Assembly: GCA_018699495.1 (NCBI GenBank)
Contig: JABIQV010000062.1
Span: 1-35,825 of the forward strand
Direction of reading: 5' to 3'
Length of the DNA stretch: 35,825 nucleotides
DNA from: a bacterium
Lineage (GTDB): Bacteria > Margulisbacteria > Marinamargulisbacteria > JABIPA01
In this document: piece by piece, positions 7,737 to 16,250 of the stretch
Position numbering within the stretch: the first letter of the stretch is position 1
Layout of the letters: each line of letters begins with the position of its first letter
Notes under the pieces: generated by a model
What the model was told of the DNA's origin: nothing
Database searches by the model: none
What the model saw: the letters and a program-made list of their open reading frames with translations, nothing else
Program-made: the position numbers and the translations under genes

Positions 7737-9809
7737 TTAATTGAAGAAATCTAGAATTTCTTCTTTAGATTCTTCTGCATTTTCTTCTTTTTGTTTAATA
7801 ATGTTTAAGCTTAAAGGGGTATCTTTTTTCGTAGGTTCTTTGCCCTTCCAAAATTTTTCTTTAAACACGCGTTTTTTTGGACTGAAATCACTAGAAAGAA
7901 GCCCTGTATCCCAATTAATTTCTCTAACAACCATGCCTCGTGGGGCAGAAAAATCTCGACTAGGAACGCCTTTTAACGCTTCCTTCATAAATTCTTTCCA
8001 CATTTGGGCAGGGAACCATCCTCCAGTCATTTTAACCATAGATGAATTATCGTCGTTACCAACCCAAACGCCAGTCACAAGTTGAGGGACAAATCCCATA
8101 AACCATGCATCTCTATAGTCGGAGGTCGTTCCTGTTTTTCCAGCGATTGGCCGGCCGGGTAATCTAGCAAGTTTTCCCGTTCCTGATTTGACGACACCTT
8201 TCATCATGTTTACAAGCGCAGCAATTTTATTTTCATTAAATACTCGTTGTTCTCGATGACGATGTTCATATAATGTGGACCCATCTCTATCCATAATTCG
8301 TAAAATACCAACAGGTTCAACTCGACGACCCTTGTTGGCAAACGAGGCGTAAACAGTCACAAGGTCTAGCATTGTGACTTCCATGGCTCCAAGAGGTAGC
8401 GATAGGATTGGTTTTAGGTCAGCTTTTAGACCAAGTTGACGAGCTGTTTCGATGACGCTGGCCGGGCCTACAAGATCGTTTAGTTTGATAGCAATAACAT
8501 TTACAGAGAGCTCAAGAGCACGCCTCATTGAAATTTTACCTTTATACGTACGTGAATAATTTTGAGGAGAGTATAGGCCCTCTGTCGTATTAAAGGTAAC
8601 GGGGCTATCGTCAAAAACTTTGCCCGGAGAGAATCCTTTTTTAAGAGCAGTTAGGTAAACAAAAGGTTTAAATGAAGATCCTGGTTGCCGTTTAGATTGA
8701 AGACACCTGTTGAATTGGTTGTTGTCAAAATTAACGCCCCCCTGAAGGACCTTTATATAACCTGTTGAAGGTTCAACTGATAAAATAGCTGCTTCGCGAA
8801 CATTTAAACTAGGGTATCTTTCGCCACGAATTTTATAAGGTTTATTTCCTCGTTTAATATATTTTTTAACGATTTTATCTGCATGTTGCTGAAGTTTGTA
8901 ATCGAGAGTTGTGTAAACTTTCATTCCAGAACGGTAGGTAGCATCCTCACCGTACATATCGATAAGTTGCTGAACCACATATGACGTGAAAAATGGCGCC
9001 TTATATCGGTGTCTCTTTTTCTGTGCAAAGGCTAATTCTTCTTCATAGGTAGCGTCTGCTAATTTTTGAGTTATCATTCCAATTTTCGCCATCCTATTAA
9101 GTACAATATACTGGCGTCGTCTCGAACCTTTTATATTTTTAAAAGGGCTATATAATTCGGGACCCGTTAACATTCCAATGAGAAGTGCTGCCTCACCCAA
9201 TTTTAGGTCTTTAGCATTTTTTGCAAAATACATATGAGCAGCAGACTGAATACCGTAAGCATTATGGCCCCAGTAAACTTGGTTTAAATAAAGTTCTAGT
9301 ATTTCCTGTTTGGAATAATACCTGTCTATATTGAACGCTAAAATGGCTTCTTCCACTTTTCGTGTAATGGTCCGACGTTTTGTTAAAAAGATGTTTCTGG
9401 CAAGTTGTTGAGTTAATGTACTGCCTCCTTCTACAAAAGCACGGGCTTTAACATCTTTATAAACGGCCCGAAGAATTGCTTTGAAATTAATGCCATGGTG
9501 CTCATAAAAGGCGGTATCTTCAGTAGCAATAACAGCGTCGATAACAACCTTTGCAATATCTTCGAGAGGGACTGGGTTTCTATTTTCTTCTTGATGAAGC
9601 TCAGCAAGAATCACGTTATCTACAGAATAAATTTTTGTCGTTTCATGAGGGATGTATGTTTCCATAGATTTAACATCAGGTAGTTTTTTTGACAGAATGA
9701 ATATAGTTAATCCAGCAACAAGAACACCTGATATCGCGACAAAAAGACCAGAGAATATAAAAAACCGAGCAACACCTCCCATTTTATTACGGCGTCTTTT
9801 TCTAGCCAT
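7737..9809 (-). CDS. mrcA: Bifunctional class A penicillin-binding protein (PBP1A type)
   Basis: 690 residues. A basic N-terminus and one membrane helix at ~14-38, then a GT51 glycosyltransferase domain with catalytic Glu97 in EDTAFYEHHG and the GGSTLTQQLARN block at 128-139. The transpeptidase has S378-S-F-K381, SVN at 435-437 and KTGTT at 558-562. It polymerises and cross-links peptidoglycan at the outer face of the cytoplasmic membrane. The OB/PCB insert of proteobacterial PBP1A/1B is small or absent. The ATG at 9809 lacks a strong ribosome site; a perfect AAGGAG lies upstream, followed by an uninterrupted in-frame stretch with no ATG, GTG or TTG. Confidence 0.96.
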   Translation of the reverse strand: MARKRRRNKMGGVARFFIFSGLFVAISGVLVAGLTIFILSKKLPDVKSMETYIPHETTKIYSVDNVILAELHQEENRNPVPLEDIAKVVIDAVIATEDTAFYEHHGINFKAILRAVYKDVKARAFVEGGSTLTQQLARNIFLTKRRTITRKVEEAILAFNIDRYYSKQEILELYLNQVYWGHNAYGIQSAAHMYFAKNAKDLKLGEAALLIGMLTGPELYSPFKNIKGSRRRQYIVLNRMAKIGMITQKLADATYEEELAFAQKKRHRYKAPFFTSYVVQQLIDMYGEDATYRSGMKVYTTLDYKLQQHADKIVKKYIKRGNKPYKIRGERYPSLNVREAAILSVEPSTGYIKVLQGGVNFDNNQFNRCLQSKRQPGSSFKPFVYLTALKKGFSPGKVFDDSPVTFNTTEGLYSPQNYSRTYKGKISMRRALELSVNVIAIKLNDLVGPASVIETARQLGLKADLKPILSLPLGAMEVTMLDLVTVYASFANKGRRVEPVGILRIMDRDGSTLYEHRHREQRVFNENKIAALVNMMKGVVKSGTGKLARLPGRPIAGKTGTTSDYRDAWFMGFVPQLVTGVWVGNDDNSSMVKMTGGWFPAQMWKEFMKEALKGVPSRDFSAPRGMVVREINWDTGLLSSDFSPKKRVFKEKFWKGKEPTKKDTPLSLNIIKQKEENAEESKEEILDFFN

Positions 9810-10118
9810 AAAGGATGCGCCTGCCGAACGAGAAGAGAGTCTTTTTACTTTTCCTATGTGGTGTCTAGATCGAAATATCAGAGAAATTGCTCCTTTTTGA
9901 ATACAATAAAATTAAATTTTTATAAACTTACAGGCTAAGTAGTTTACTATAAAATAATCGTTTAAGTAATTTGAAATAATTAGATGGTTTCAACCATGTC
10001 GAAAGTATTTCCAGTTTGGATTTTGAAAATGAAGGATGTAAGATGTGAGTGGTGTAAACTGTAAAAAGGGTTCGTCCCAAAATAAGAGTAAATAGTAAAC
10101 AAGCGATTAGGAAAAAAG
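9810..10118. other. 309-bp intergenic region between divergent pbp and tyrS
   Basis: This holds the promoters for both genes, but no -35/-10 pair could be called with confidence. No T-box (no AGGGUGGNACCGCG-like antiterminator) precedes tyrS. A 6-bp dyad (ATGGTT/AACCAT) lies near 9983. The tyrS end carries AGGAAAAAAG just before the start codon. On the pbp side there is an AAGGAG on the minus strand near 9887-9893 with no ordinary start codon after it. Confidence 0.5.
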
Positions 10119-11372
10119 ATGAGCAAAAGCATTGAAAATATTGAGAGTATAAAGCGTGGCTTCGAAGAAGTAATTCCAGAAGTTGAAGTGGATAAATTAG
10201 TTAATAGAGACCCCCAAAAACCACTAAAAATAAAATGGGGGGCAGACCCTTCTGCACCTGACCTCCACTTGGGACATATGGTTTTATTAAAAAAACTTCA
10301 GCAATTGCAGCAAATTGGGCATACAATTATTTTTTTAATTGGCGATTTTACGGCAATGATTGGGGACCCGACAGGTAAATCCCAAACACGACCAGCCTTA
10401 ACCGAGGATGATGTGAAAAGAAATGCAGAGACGTATAAAACGCAGGTTTTTAAATTTTTGGATAAAGAAAAAACAGAGGTTGTCTATAACTCTACATGGC
10501 TAAATAAATTAAAACCTCAAGAATTAATCGCTTTATCAGCAAAGTACAGTGTAGCTAGAATGCTTGAACGAGACGATTTTTCGAAACGATTCAAATCAGG
10601 TGTTTCAATACGCATTCATGAGTTTTTATATCCGTTATTACAAGGGTATGATTCCGTGGCGTTAAAAGCAGATGTTGAACTAGGCGGAACGGATCAGACG
10701 TTTAATTTATTAATGGGACGACATTTACAAAAAGAGTACGGACAAAAACCTCAATTAATTGCGACATGCCCAATATTAGAGGGAACTGATGGTGTGAAAA
10801 AAATGAGTAAATCATTAGGTAATCACATTGGAATTACTGAGGAACCAAATAATATTTTTGGGAAGTTAATGTCCATACCGGATACATTAATAGTTAAGTA
10901 TCGGTCGTTACTAACATCAGCGACTGATGACGAGTTGAAGCAGTTAACTACTGATATGGCGACTGGATCAATTAATCCAAAACATGCCAAGGCAGAGCTG
11001 GCAAAACTAATAATTACCGAATTATATGATAAAGAAAAAGCAATCAGTGCTCAGGAGAGATTTGAGACATTATTTTCTAAAAAGGATATTCCGGACGATA
11101 TTCCTGAATTAAGGATCCCGGAGGCCCTTCTTACATCTGATTGCGTGAAGTTAATTGATGTCCTAATGGAAAAACAATTGGTTCCATCTAAAAAAGAGTG
11201 GCGCCGGTTAATTATGCAGCAAGCGGTGCAACTTGATGGGAAAGTAATTTCAGATCCATTTTTTGAACTTATTTCTTCAGAGTCAAATAAATCAGAAAAA
11301 AATGATGGCTCTCCAAAATCGGGATCTTCTTTGAAAATCGGAAAGAAAAAGTTTTTTAAACTCATATTTTAA
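10119..11372 (+). CDS. tyrS: Tyrosyl-tRNA synthetase
   Basis: 417 residues. Class I synthetase with HIGH-type motif DLHLGH following WGADPSAP, and KMSKS in GVKKMSKSLGNH. PILEGTDGVKKMSKSLG and GYDSVALKADVELGGTDQ are the hallmarks of the bacterial TyrRS form related to E. coli TyrZ/B. subtilis TyrZ. A C-terminal S4-like RNA-binding segment (WRRLIMQQAVQLDGKVI) is followed by an unusual basic Ser/Lys tail ending KKKFFKLIF. AGGAAAAAAG precedes the ATG. It lies 18 nt upstream of metG and is probably co-transcribed with it. Confidence 0.97.
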   Translation: MSKSIENIESIKRGFEEVIPEVEVDKLVNRDPQKPLKIKWGADPSAPDLHLGHMVLLKKLQQLQQIGHTIIFLIGDFTAMIGDPTGKSQTRPALTEDDVKRNAETYKTQVFKFLDKEKTEVVYNSTWLNKLKPQELIALSAKYSVARMLERDDFSKRFKSGVSIRIHEFLYPLLQGYDSVALKADVELGGTDQTFNLLMGRHLQKEYGQKPQLIATCPILEGTDGVKKMSKSLGNHIGITEEPNNIFGKLMSIPDTLIVKYRSLLTSATDDELKQLTTDMATGSINPKHAKAELAKLIITELYDKEKAISAQERFETLFSKKDIPDDIPELRIPEALLTSDCVKLIDVLMEKQLVPSKKEWRRLIMQQAVQLDGKVISDPFFELISSESNKSEKNDGSPKSGSSLKIGKKKFFKLIF

Positions 11373-11390
11373 ATTTAGCGAGGACAAATC

Positions 11391-13010
11391 ATGGCAACAT
11401 CTTATTTAGCAACTAGCGCATTACCTTATGCAAATGGCCCAATACACATGGGGCATTTGGTGGAATATATTCAGACAGATATTTGGGTTCGGTTCAAAAA
11501 AATGATGGGAGAATCTGCCTTACATATGTGTGCAGACGATGCGCACGGAACGCCAATTATGCTTTCAGCAAAAGCACGAGGTATGACTCCTGAAGAATTA
11601 ATAAAAGACATCCATCATCAGCATGAGTCCGATTTGAGAGCATTTGGTGTGGATTTTGATGACTATTACACGACGCATTCGGAAGAGAATAAGGTTCTCG
11701 CTTCAGATATCTATTTAAAGGCCAAGGAAAAAGGGGCGATCTATACGAAAGTTATAGAGCAAGCGTATTGCAATAGCTGCGCAATGTTTTTACCAGACAG
11801 ATTTATAAAGGGAACCTGTCCTAAATGCGGAGAGGCCGACCAGTATGGAGATAATTGCGAGAGGTGTTCAGGTAGTTACGCTACAAAAGACTTGGTCACT
11901 CCGTATTGTGTGTCGTGTAAGGAAGCTCCTATAACGAAAGAATCCGAGCATCATTTTTTTGCAGTGTCTAAATATGAAGAGACGATTAAAACGTGGTTAG
12001 ACACTATTAAGGTAACAGACGCGATAAAGAACAAATTGGACGAGTGGTTTAAAGACGGATTAAGAGATTGGGATATTTCTCGTGATGCACCTTATTTTGG
12101 GTTTGAAATCCCTGGCGAAGAAAACAAATTTTTTTATGTTTGGTTAGATGCTCCCGTTGGTTATATCGCAACGACCCAGCATTATTGTGAAAAAAATGGG
12201 TTAAATGTAAATGATATTTGGAAGGATGGGGATACTGAAATTCACCATTTTATTGGAAAGGATATCTTATATTTTCATACATTGTTTTGGCCTGCGATGT
12301 TAGATGTTTCGGGCTATAAATTGCCAAGCAAAGTAAATGTTCATGGGTTTTTAACAATCGGTGGGAAAAAGATGTCTAAAAGTAGAGGGACATTTATCAC
12401 GGCAAGGACTTATTTAGATCATCTAAGCCCAGAATACTTACGCTATTATTATGCATCAAAATTAACAGGTGGTATCGACGATATTGATTTTAGTTTTGAA
12501 GATTTTGTAAATAAAGTAAATGCAGATATCGTAAACAAGGTCGTAAATATTGGAAGTAGACTCGGAGCAATTTTGGCTAAAAAATGTGGTGGGAAATTGA
12601 CCTCTCCAAATGAAGAAGGTGTGGAATTACTTAATTCCATTCGAAGGGACATTAAATCAGCAGACACAGCCTATGATACGTTAAATACACATGAAGCGAT
12701 GAGAGTTATTATTAGCCTTGCTGAACGTGTGAATAAATACGTTGACGAACAAGAGCCATGGGCAAAGGTAAAGGTTTCTCAAGATGAAGCCGCTGCGATT
12801 TGCACAACGGGCTTAAATGCCTTACTTATGTTAAGCGTGTATTTGTCTCCTGTATTACCTCAATTAACGGACGGGGTGTTTAACTTTTTAAATTGCGAGA
12901 ATTATTCTAGAGCTGATATTGAGACAACTATTGAGGATCATCCGATTAATCCATACGTGCATTTAGCCCAACGGGTTAAATTAGAGGACGCCCAAAAAAT
13001 TCAAAACTAA
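11391..13010 (+). CDS. metG: Methionyl-tRNA synthetase
   Basis: 539 residues. HIGH motif in PYANGPIHMGH, and KMSKSRG in the second half. Between them lies a connective zinc region with paired Cys-x-x-Cys knuckles (CNSC, CPKC, CERC, CVSC), so this is the two-zinc E. coli-like type. The C-terminal tRNA-binding (Trbp111-like) appendix is missing; the protein ends after the anticodon-binding helical domain, as in shorter MetRS forms. AGGACAAATC precedes the ATG. Its end faces a long hairpin and an 88-bp tandem repeat. Confidence 0.97.
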   Translation: MATSYLATSALPYANGPIHMGHLVEYIQTDIWVRFKKMMGESALHMCADDAHGTPIMLSAKARGMTPEELIKDIHHQHESDLRAFGVDFDDYYTTHSEENKVLASDIYLKAKEKGAIYTKVIEQAYCNSCAMFLPDRFIKGTCPKCGEADQYGDNCERCSGSYATKDLVTPYCVSCKEAPITKESEHHFFAVSKYEETIKTWLDTIKVTDAIKNKLDEWFKDGLRDWDISRDAPYFGFEIPGEENKFFYVWLDAPVGYIATTQHYCEKNGLNVNDIWKDGDTEIHHFIGKDILYFHTLFWPAMLDVSGYKLPSKVNVHGFLTIGGKKMSKSRGTFITARTYLDHLSPEYLRYYYASKLTGGIDDIDFSFEDFVNKVNADIVNKVVNIGSRLGAILAKKCGGKLTSPNEEGVELLNSIRRDIKSADTAYDTLNTHEAMRVIISLAERVNKYVDEQEPWAKVKVSQDEAAAICTTGLNALLMLSVYLSPVLPQLTDGVFNFLNCENYSRADIETTIEDHPINPYVHLAQRVKLEDAQKIQN

Positions 13011-13031
13011 ATTCATCCTAAAAGTTCCCAT

Positions 13032-13091
13032 ATTGCCCGTCGAACTGAGCTTACATATCTGTGATATGCGGCGCTCAGCCCGACGAGCAAT
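13032..13091 (-). other. Long imperfect hairpin; wobble-paired only in minus-strand RNA
   Basis: Arms at 13032-13050 and 13073-13091 are 19 nt and complementary except at three positions. In a plus-strand transcript these are C.A or A.C mismatches; in a minus-strand transcript all three become G.U wobbles. An inner 6-bp stem, CATATC/GATATG (13054-13059 with 13063-13068), stacks inside. No U-run follows on either strand, so it is not a classical terminator. The 3' arm is the start of the first 88-bp repeat unit. It lies past the 3' ends of metG and, in the other direction, the RING-like gene. Confidence 0.55.
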
Positions 13092-13293
13092 CTGAAAACT
13101 TTTTGAACGGATTTCCTCGAGGGGTAGGGTTATAGGGGTTATTATAGTGTGATATGCGGCGCTCAGCCCGACGAGCAATCTGAAAACTTTTTGAACGGAT
13201 TTCCTCGAGGGGTAGGGTTATAGGGGTTATTATAGTGTGATATGCGGCGCTCAGCCCGACGGCCAATATGAAAACTTTTTGAACGGATTTCCT
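13061..13293. repeat. 88-bp tandem direct repeat, about 2.6 copies
   Basis: Units are 13061-13148, 13149-13236 and a partial 13237-13293. Each begins GTGATATGCGGCGCTCAGCC. The first two units appear identical; the third has two changes in its first ~57 nt and then diverges. The length is not a multiple of three and open frames through it differ between copies, so it is probably non-coding. The 13011-13394 gap between metG and the RING-like gene contains little else apart from the preceding hairpin. The near-identity suggests recent duplication. Confidence 0.93.
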
Positions 13294-13394
13294 TTGGAGA
13301 CTAGGTTGATTTGTGCTGTGCTACCAAGGTCTCATCTTAGAAAATAATCTAAAAACATTTGAAAAAACATCATCTTTTTGTAAAAGAGCGTTTT

Positions 13395-14360
13395 TTATTT
13401 CCGACAAAGTCTAAATAAACAGTTTGTAAAGGCATACCCAGTCGGAGGGCGAAGTGAGTCAAAGTAATGTTCTCGTTCAGAAAGATAGTCGGGATGGGTA
13501 GCTTGGTAGGAAGCCCTTGTTGCATTGAAATAGCGAGTTGTATCTTCCAATGATTGAGATGCATCTGCTTTGAGTTTTAAAACATCATCTTTAATTGTGA
13601 GCTCAACATCTTTGAGCTCAGGTTTCATGGGGTTTAAATAAATTAGAGCTGTCGTCTGAATTGTAGAAATAAACTCGTCTGGTGTTAGCCCTGTTAATTT
13701 TTCTATAATTTTTTCATTTGTTTCATTTTGTGGGCGTTGGAGTTCATTGAATAAATTTAAATAACTTTTTAGATTTAAATGGGTGTTAGCTTTTTCAAGG
13801 TAAAGGCTATTTTTTATATCATCACCGAAGGGTGAATGACGAATATATACTAATTGACTCATAGACGTTGTCGTTTCATTTATTAAATAATCAAACTGGT
13901 CGGCTGTTTCTTGTGGGGTAAGCTCTATTTCGCGTAAGTACCGAATGTTATTAATAGAATTGTCTACATAGGCACGAACTTTTGTAAGAATTAATTGTTG
14001 TTTTTCTTTTTTTGAAAGAGGGGAATTATTAAGTTCTTCCAATACGGATTCGGAGTCGCTGTCACAAGTTATCGAAGCGTTAAACTCGGCATAAGTTTTG
14101 TAGTTAAGAGAAAGAGGTGATCTACATGTTGGGCAGGACCGATGGGCAGGACTTTTTGTTAAAAGCCATTGTTGGAGGGAGCTCGCTATGAATTTGTGGC
14201 CGCAAGAAGTTGTTATCGTGGTCTCAGAGGCAAATGGCTCAAAAGAAATAGGACATCTATTTTCAGGAGGGTCCTGGGTGCTTTTAGGTGATACGGATAA
14301 AGGGTTAGCCAGAGGCCTTTCCACGGTAGCAATACCTTTATAATCACACGCTCTTTCCAT
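13395..14360 (-). CDS. RING/U-box/SP-RING-like protein, candidate ubiquitin-ligase effector
   Basis: 321 residues, not matched to any bacterial housekeeping family. Residues 36-82 show C36-P-I-S, then C53-G-H55, W65, and C76-P-T-C79-R, the spacing of a RING-type fold. Only one zinc set (C53, H55, C76, C79) plus C36 is retained: the second, fifth and sixth RING ligands are absent. This resembles SP-RING or U-box domains more than a full two-zinc RING. The remaining ~240 residues are helical and charged, with no motif recognised. RING and U-box ligases are eukaryotic; bacterial copies are usually secreted effectors that hijack ubiquitin. That role is inference. AAAAGGATAAACA before the ATG is a good ribosome site. 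Confidence 0.65.
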   Translation of the reverse strand: MERACDYKGIATVERPLANPLSVSPKSTQDPPENRCPISFEPFASETTITTSCGHKFIASSLQQWLLTKSPAHRSCPTCRSPLSLNYKTYAEFNASITCDSDSESVLEELNNSPLSKKEKQQLILTKVRAYVDNSINNIRYLREIELTPQETADQFDYLINETTTSMSQLVYIRHSPFGDDIKNSLYLEKANTHLNLKSYLNLFNELQRPQNETNEKIIEKLTGLTPDEFISTIQTTALIYLNPMKPELKDVELTIKDDVLKLKADASQSLEDTTRYFNATRASYQATHPDYLSEREHYFDSLRPPTGYAFTNCLFRLCRK

Positions 14361-14646
14361 TGTTTATCCTTTTAACTTATTTTATTTGTATACTGACTAA
14401 TTTTAGTTTATACAGGATTTATCCTAAACTAGAAACAAATATCGTCAGAAAATAAAAAAAGTAGGCGACGGATTTATGTGCTTAACCGTGGGTAGAGCAG
14501 CTGAAAAAAAAGTGGGCACGATATTTAGTATTGTAATTTGTGAGGGATATGGTTAAATAGTAATCGATTTATAAATTTTAAATGGGTAAGTAGCATGATG
14601 CAAGTAATTGAACTTGGGTCTTAAGCAGGATAAATAAAGCCGAAAC
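14361..14646. other. Intergenic region between divergent RING-like and MORN-like genes
   Basis: An AT-rich 286-bp gap that must carry promoters in both directions. The RING-like side has a good AAGGA ribosome site. No repeat, RNA gene or extra coding frame was recognised, and no promoter pair could be called with confidence. Confidence 0.4.
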
Positions 14647-15369
14647 ATGAGAAAAAAAAACCGATGTTTAATTAGAAAAATTGTAGCCAGCACCGGTAAT
14701 TGTAACGATATAGCCAGCGGAGGAGATGCGTCAGTATTTCAAACAAAAAAATATGATGGGGCAAATCAAGATGTTTTGAAAGAGGAAGGTTTTTTTGAGA
14801 GTCCTTCTCAATCAGGGAAAGAGGTTCTACAAAGAGGTTTAAGAACATATAGATCGGGGATTACCGAAGATGGAAAGTCCTTTTCATACGACCCTTCTAT
14901 AAATAATTCGATACTTAAAGAGGGAACAAAGACCTTTCCCGGGCCCGGGCGAAAGACACTGACCGGTGCATTTTATTACAATCCAATCCGGAAATTACAT
15001 TATTTGCAAAAGGGGGTCGTTACGTTTCTCAATGGAGATGAATTCCACGGAGAGTTTGAGCATAGTGACGAAACTAACCAGGTGGAGTTAGTTGATGGCT
15101 TAAAAAAAACGGCGTTAGGAAGTGAACACGGGACCTTTTCCTATTATGAAACACCAAACACTTTTGCACTTGACTATGGAAAGAAGACAGTTTTACCTAC
15201 AGGAGAAGCAAGGGGCAAGGAGGAGAAGGGTGAGTTTGATTGGAAAGAAAAATGCGTGGAACTAAAACAAGGAACTAGAACGGAATGGGATTTGAACAGC
15301 ATCGATATAAGTAAAATAGAAAAATTTTTAATGGTGAGAACAGTGAATCGTAAATGTGACCCAATCTAG
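14647..15369 (+). CDS. Protein with five MORN-like ~28-residue repeats
   Basis: 240 residues. Residues 60-203 consist of five tandem units of 27-30 residues with the pattern hydrophobic-L-x-x-G-x-x-T-F, a variable turn, then G-x-F-x-[YHW]; a sixth partial unit follows (to ~216). The units begin VLQRGLRTY, ILKEGTKTF, YLQKGVVTF, ELVDGLKKT and ALDYGKKTV. GDEFHGEFEH in unit 3 is closest to a genuine MORN motif. MORN repeats are β-hairpin rods in eukaryotic scaffold and membrane-binding proteins; these units are longer than the canonical 14- or 23-residue repeats, so the family is uncertain. There is no signal peptide. It lies between the RING-like and SET genes, suggesting a shared accessory origin. 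Confidence 0.6.
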   Translation: MRKKNRCLIRKIVASTGNCNDIASGGDASVFQTKKYDGANQDVLKEEGFFESPSQSGKEVLQRGLRTYRSGITEDGKSFSYDPSINNSILKEGTKTFPGPGRKTLTGAFYYNPIRKLHYLQKGVVTFLNGDEFHGEFEHSDETNQVELVDGLKKTALGSEHGTFSYYETPNTFALDYGKKTVLPTGEARGKEEKGEFDWKEKCVELKQGTRTEWDLNSIDISKIEKFLMVRTVNRKCDPI

Positions 15370-15558
15370 AATAAAAGAGGGCCTGCCTTACAAGAATAAA
15401 TAATAGTAGTATTAGATTTATATTGATTATTTGTTGAAATGATTTCTGCTTATATATAGGTCTATTTTCTCAGGAAGCCAAGCTCTCACCCATCTAGATC
15501 TATGGTATCCATTAATATGCTTATATTCTAAAAAAGGAAGAGACGTTCTTTATCTAGC
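15370..15558. other. Intergenic gap between convergent MORN-like and SET genes
   Basis: 189 bp between two converging 3' ends, AT-rich. No clear hairpin followed by a T-run, repeat or extra coding frame was seen. Confidence 0.4.
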
Positions 15559-16197
15559 TTAAGCCTGTTTATCGGCACCTTTAAACAATTGTTTAATTAT
15601 ATCTGCTGCTCTATCTTTCAAATGCAACAAAACCTGGGGCATCCATTTCTCTTTATCTTCTGGAAGTTGGTCTTTTAACAAGGCAGCTAACTTTAAAAAT
15701 TTCATGTCTGACATTCCATGAATTCGGTTTGGTGGTTTTCCTGATTTCGTACATGTTTGACAACTGCACGAAAAATCAGCGTCCATAGCTACCTCATTTG
15801 TTAAATAATTAAAGGTTATGACATCCTTCATATTATCAGGTCTACGATTTTGGATAGGGTTTATATCTCGGCGCGCAATAACATTAACGGCTAGCATCTT
15901 CCCCTCCTTGCTAAATATAGGCTCAAAATAAACACTGGGATCACAATCATGATTAATGCCTTCAATAACAGAATCGATGACATGTTTGCCTCTATTTATT
16001 TGAAACGCTTTCCAATGATTTTCTGAAGTTGCACTGCCTATTGCAACCTGATAAAGAGTGTCGCCTTGTTTAAATGGCTTATCTACAGTTGCATATCCAA
16101 AAGGAAGATTATGCTCATCTAGCCCTTGCTTTCCTAAATTAACTAAAACCATATGATCCATATGTTTTTTTTGCATCGAAATAATTTTGTACATCAT
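15559..16197 (-). CDS. SET-domain protein, candidate lysine methyltransferase effector
   Basis: 212 residues. The SET core is recognisable: N82-H-D-C85 matches the S-adenosylmethionine-binding NHSC motif, NVIARRDINP (105-114) is the following strand and turn, and F129-N-Y131 occupies the catalytic-tyrosine position. FSCSCQTC (142-149) resembles the post-SET zinc cluster with C144, C146 and C149, presumably joined by C85. SET enzymes methylate lysines on histones and other proteins; in intracellular bacteria such as Legionella and Chlamydia, SET proteins act on host or bacterial chromatin. Which applies here is unknown. Two ATGs begin the frame; a TTGACA-17-TTTAAT promoter and a GAGGA ribosome site lie upstream. 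Confidence 0.75.
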   Translation of the reverse strand: MMYKIISMQKKHMDHMVLVNLGKQGLDEHNLPFGYATVDKPFKQGDTLYQVAIGSATSENHWKAFQINRGKHVIDSVIEGINHDCDPSVYFEPIFSKEGKMLAVNVIARRDINPIQNRRPDNMKDVITFNYLTNEVAMDADFSCSCQTCTKSGKPPNRIHGMSDMKFLKLAALLKDQLPEDKEKWMPQVLLHLKDRAADIIKQLFKGADKQA

Positions 16198-16221
16198 ATA
16201 ATTTAGGGGTCCTCAAAATTA

Positions 16222-16250
16222 ATTAAATTATTTTATTCACTTTTTGTCAA
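16222..16250 (-). promoter_or_regulatory. Sigma70-type promoter of the SET gene
   Basis: On the minus strand a perfect -35 TTGACA (16245-16250), a 17-nt spacer and -10 TTTAAT (16222-16227). The predicted start is near 16215, giving a leader of about 18 nt that includes GAGGA. Confidence 0.65.

Noticed and set aside
10068-10081. GGGTTCGTCCC resembling a tRNA T-arm upstream of tyrS
   Set aside because: Only a 3-bp stem, and no acceptor, D or anticodon arm at the right distance.
9900-10118. T-box riboswitch upstream of tyrS
   Set aside because: No conserved T-box sequence, specifier stem or terminator was found.
12981-13266. Two overlapping minus-strand frames through the 88-bp repeat
   Set aside because: They share a 5' segment only because the repeat is copied; the 88-bp unit is not a multiple of three, there is no ribosome site, and one overlaps the end of metG.
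13061-13293. Possible CRISPR array
   Set aside because: Units are 88 bp and directly adjacent without unique spacers, and no cas gene is present.
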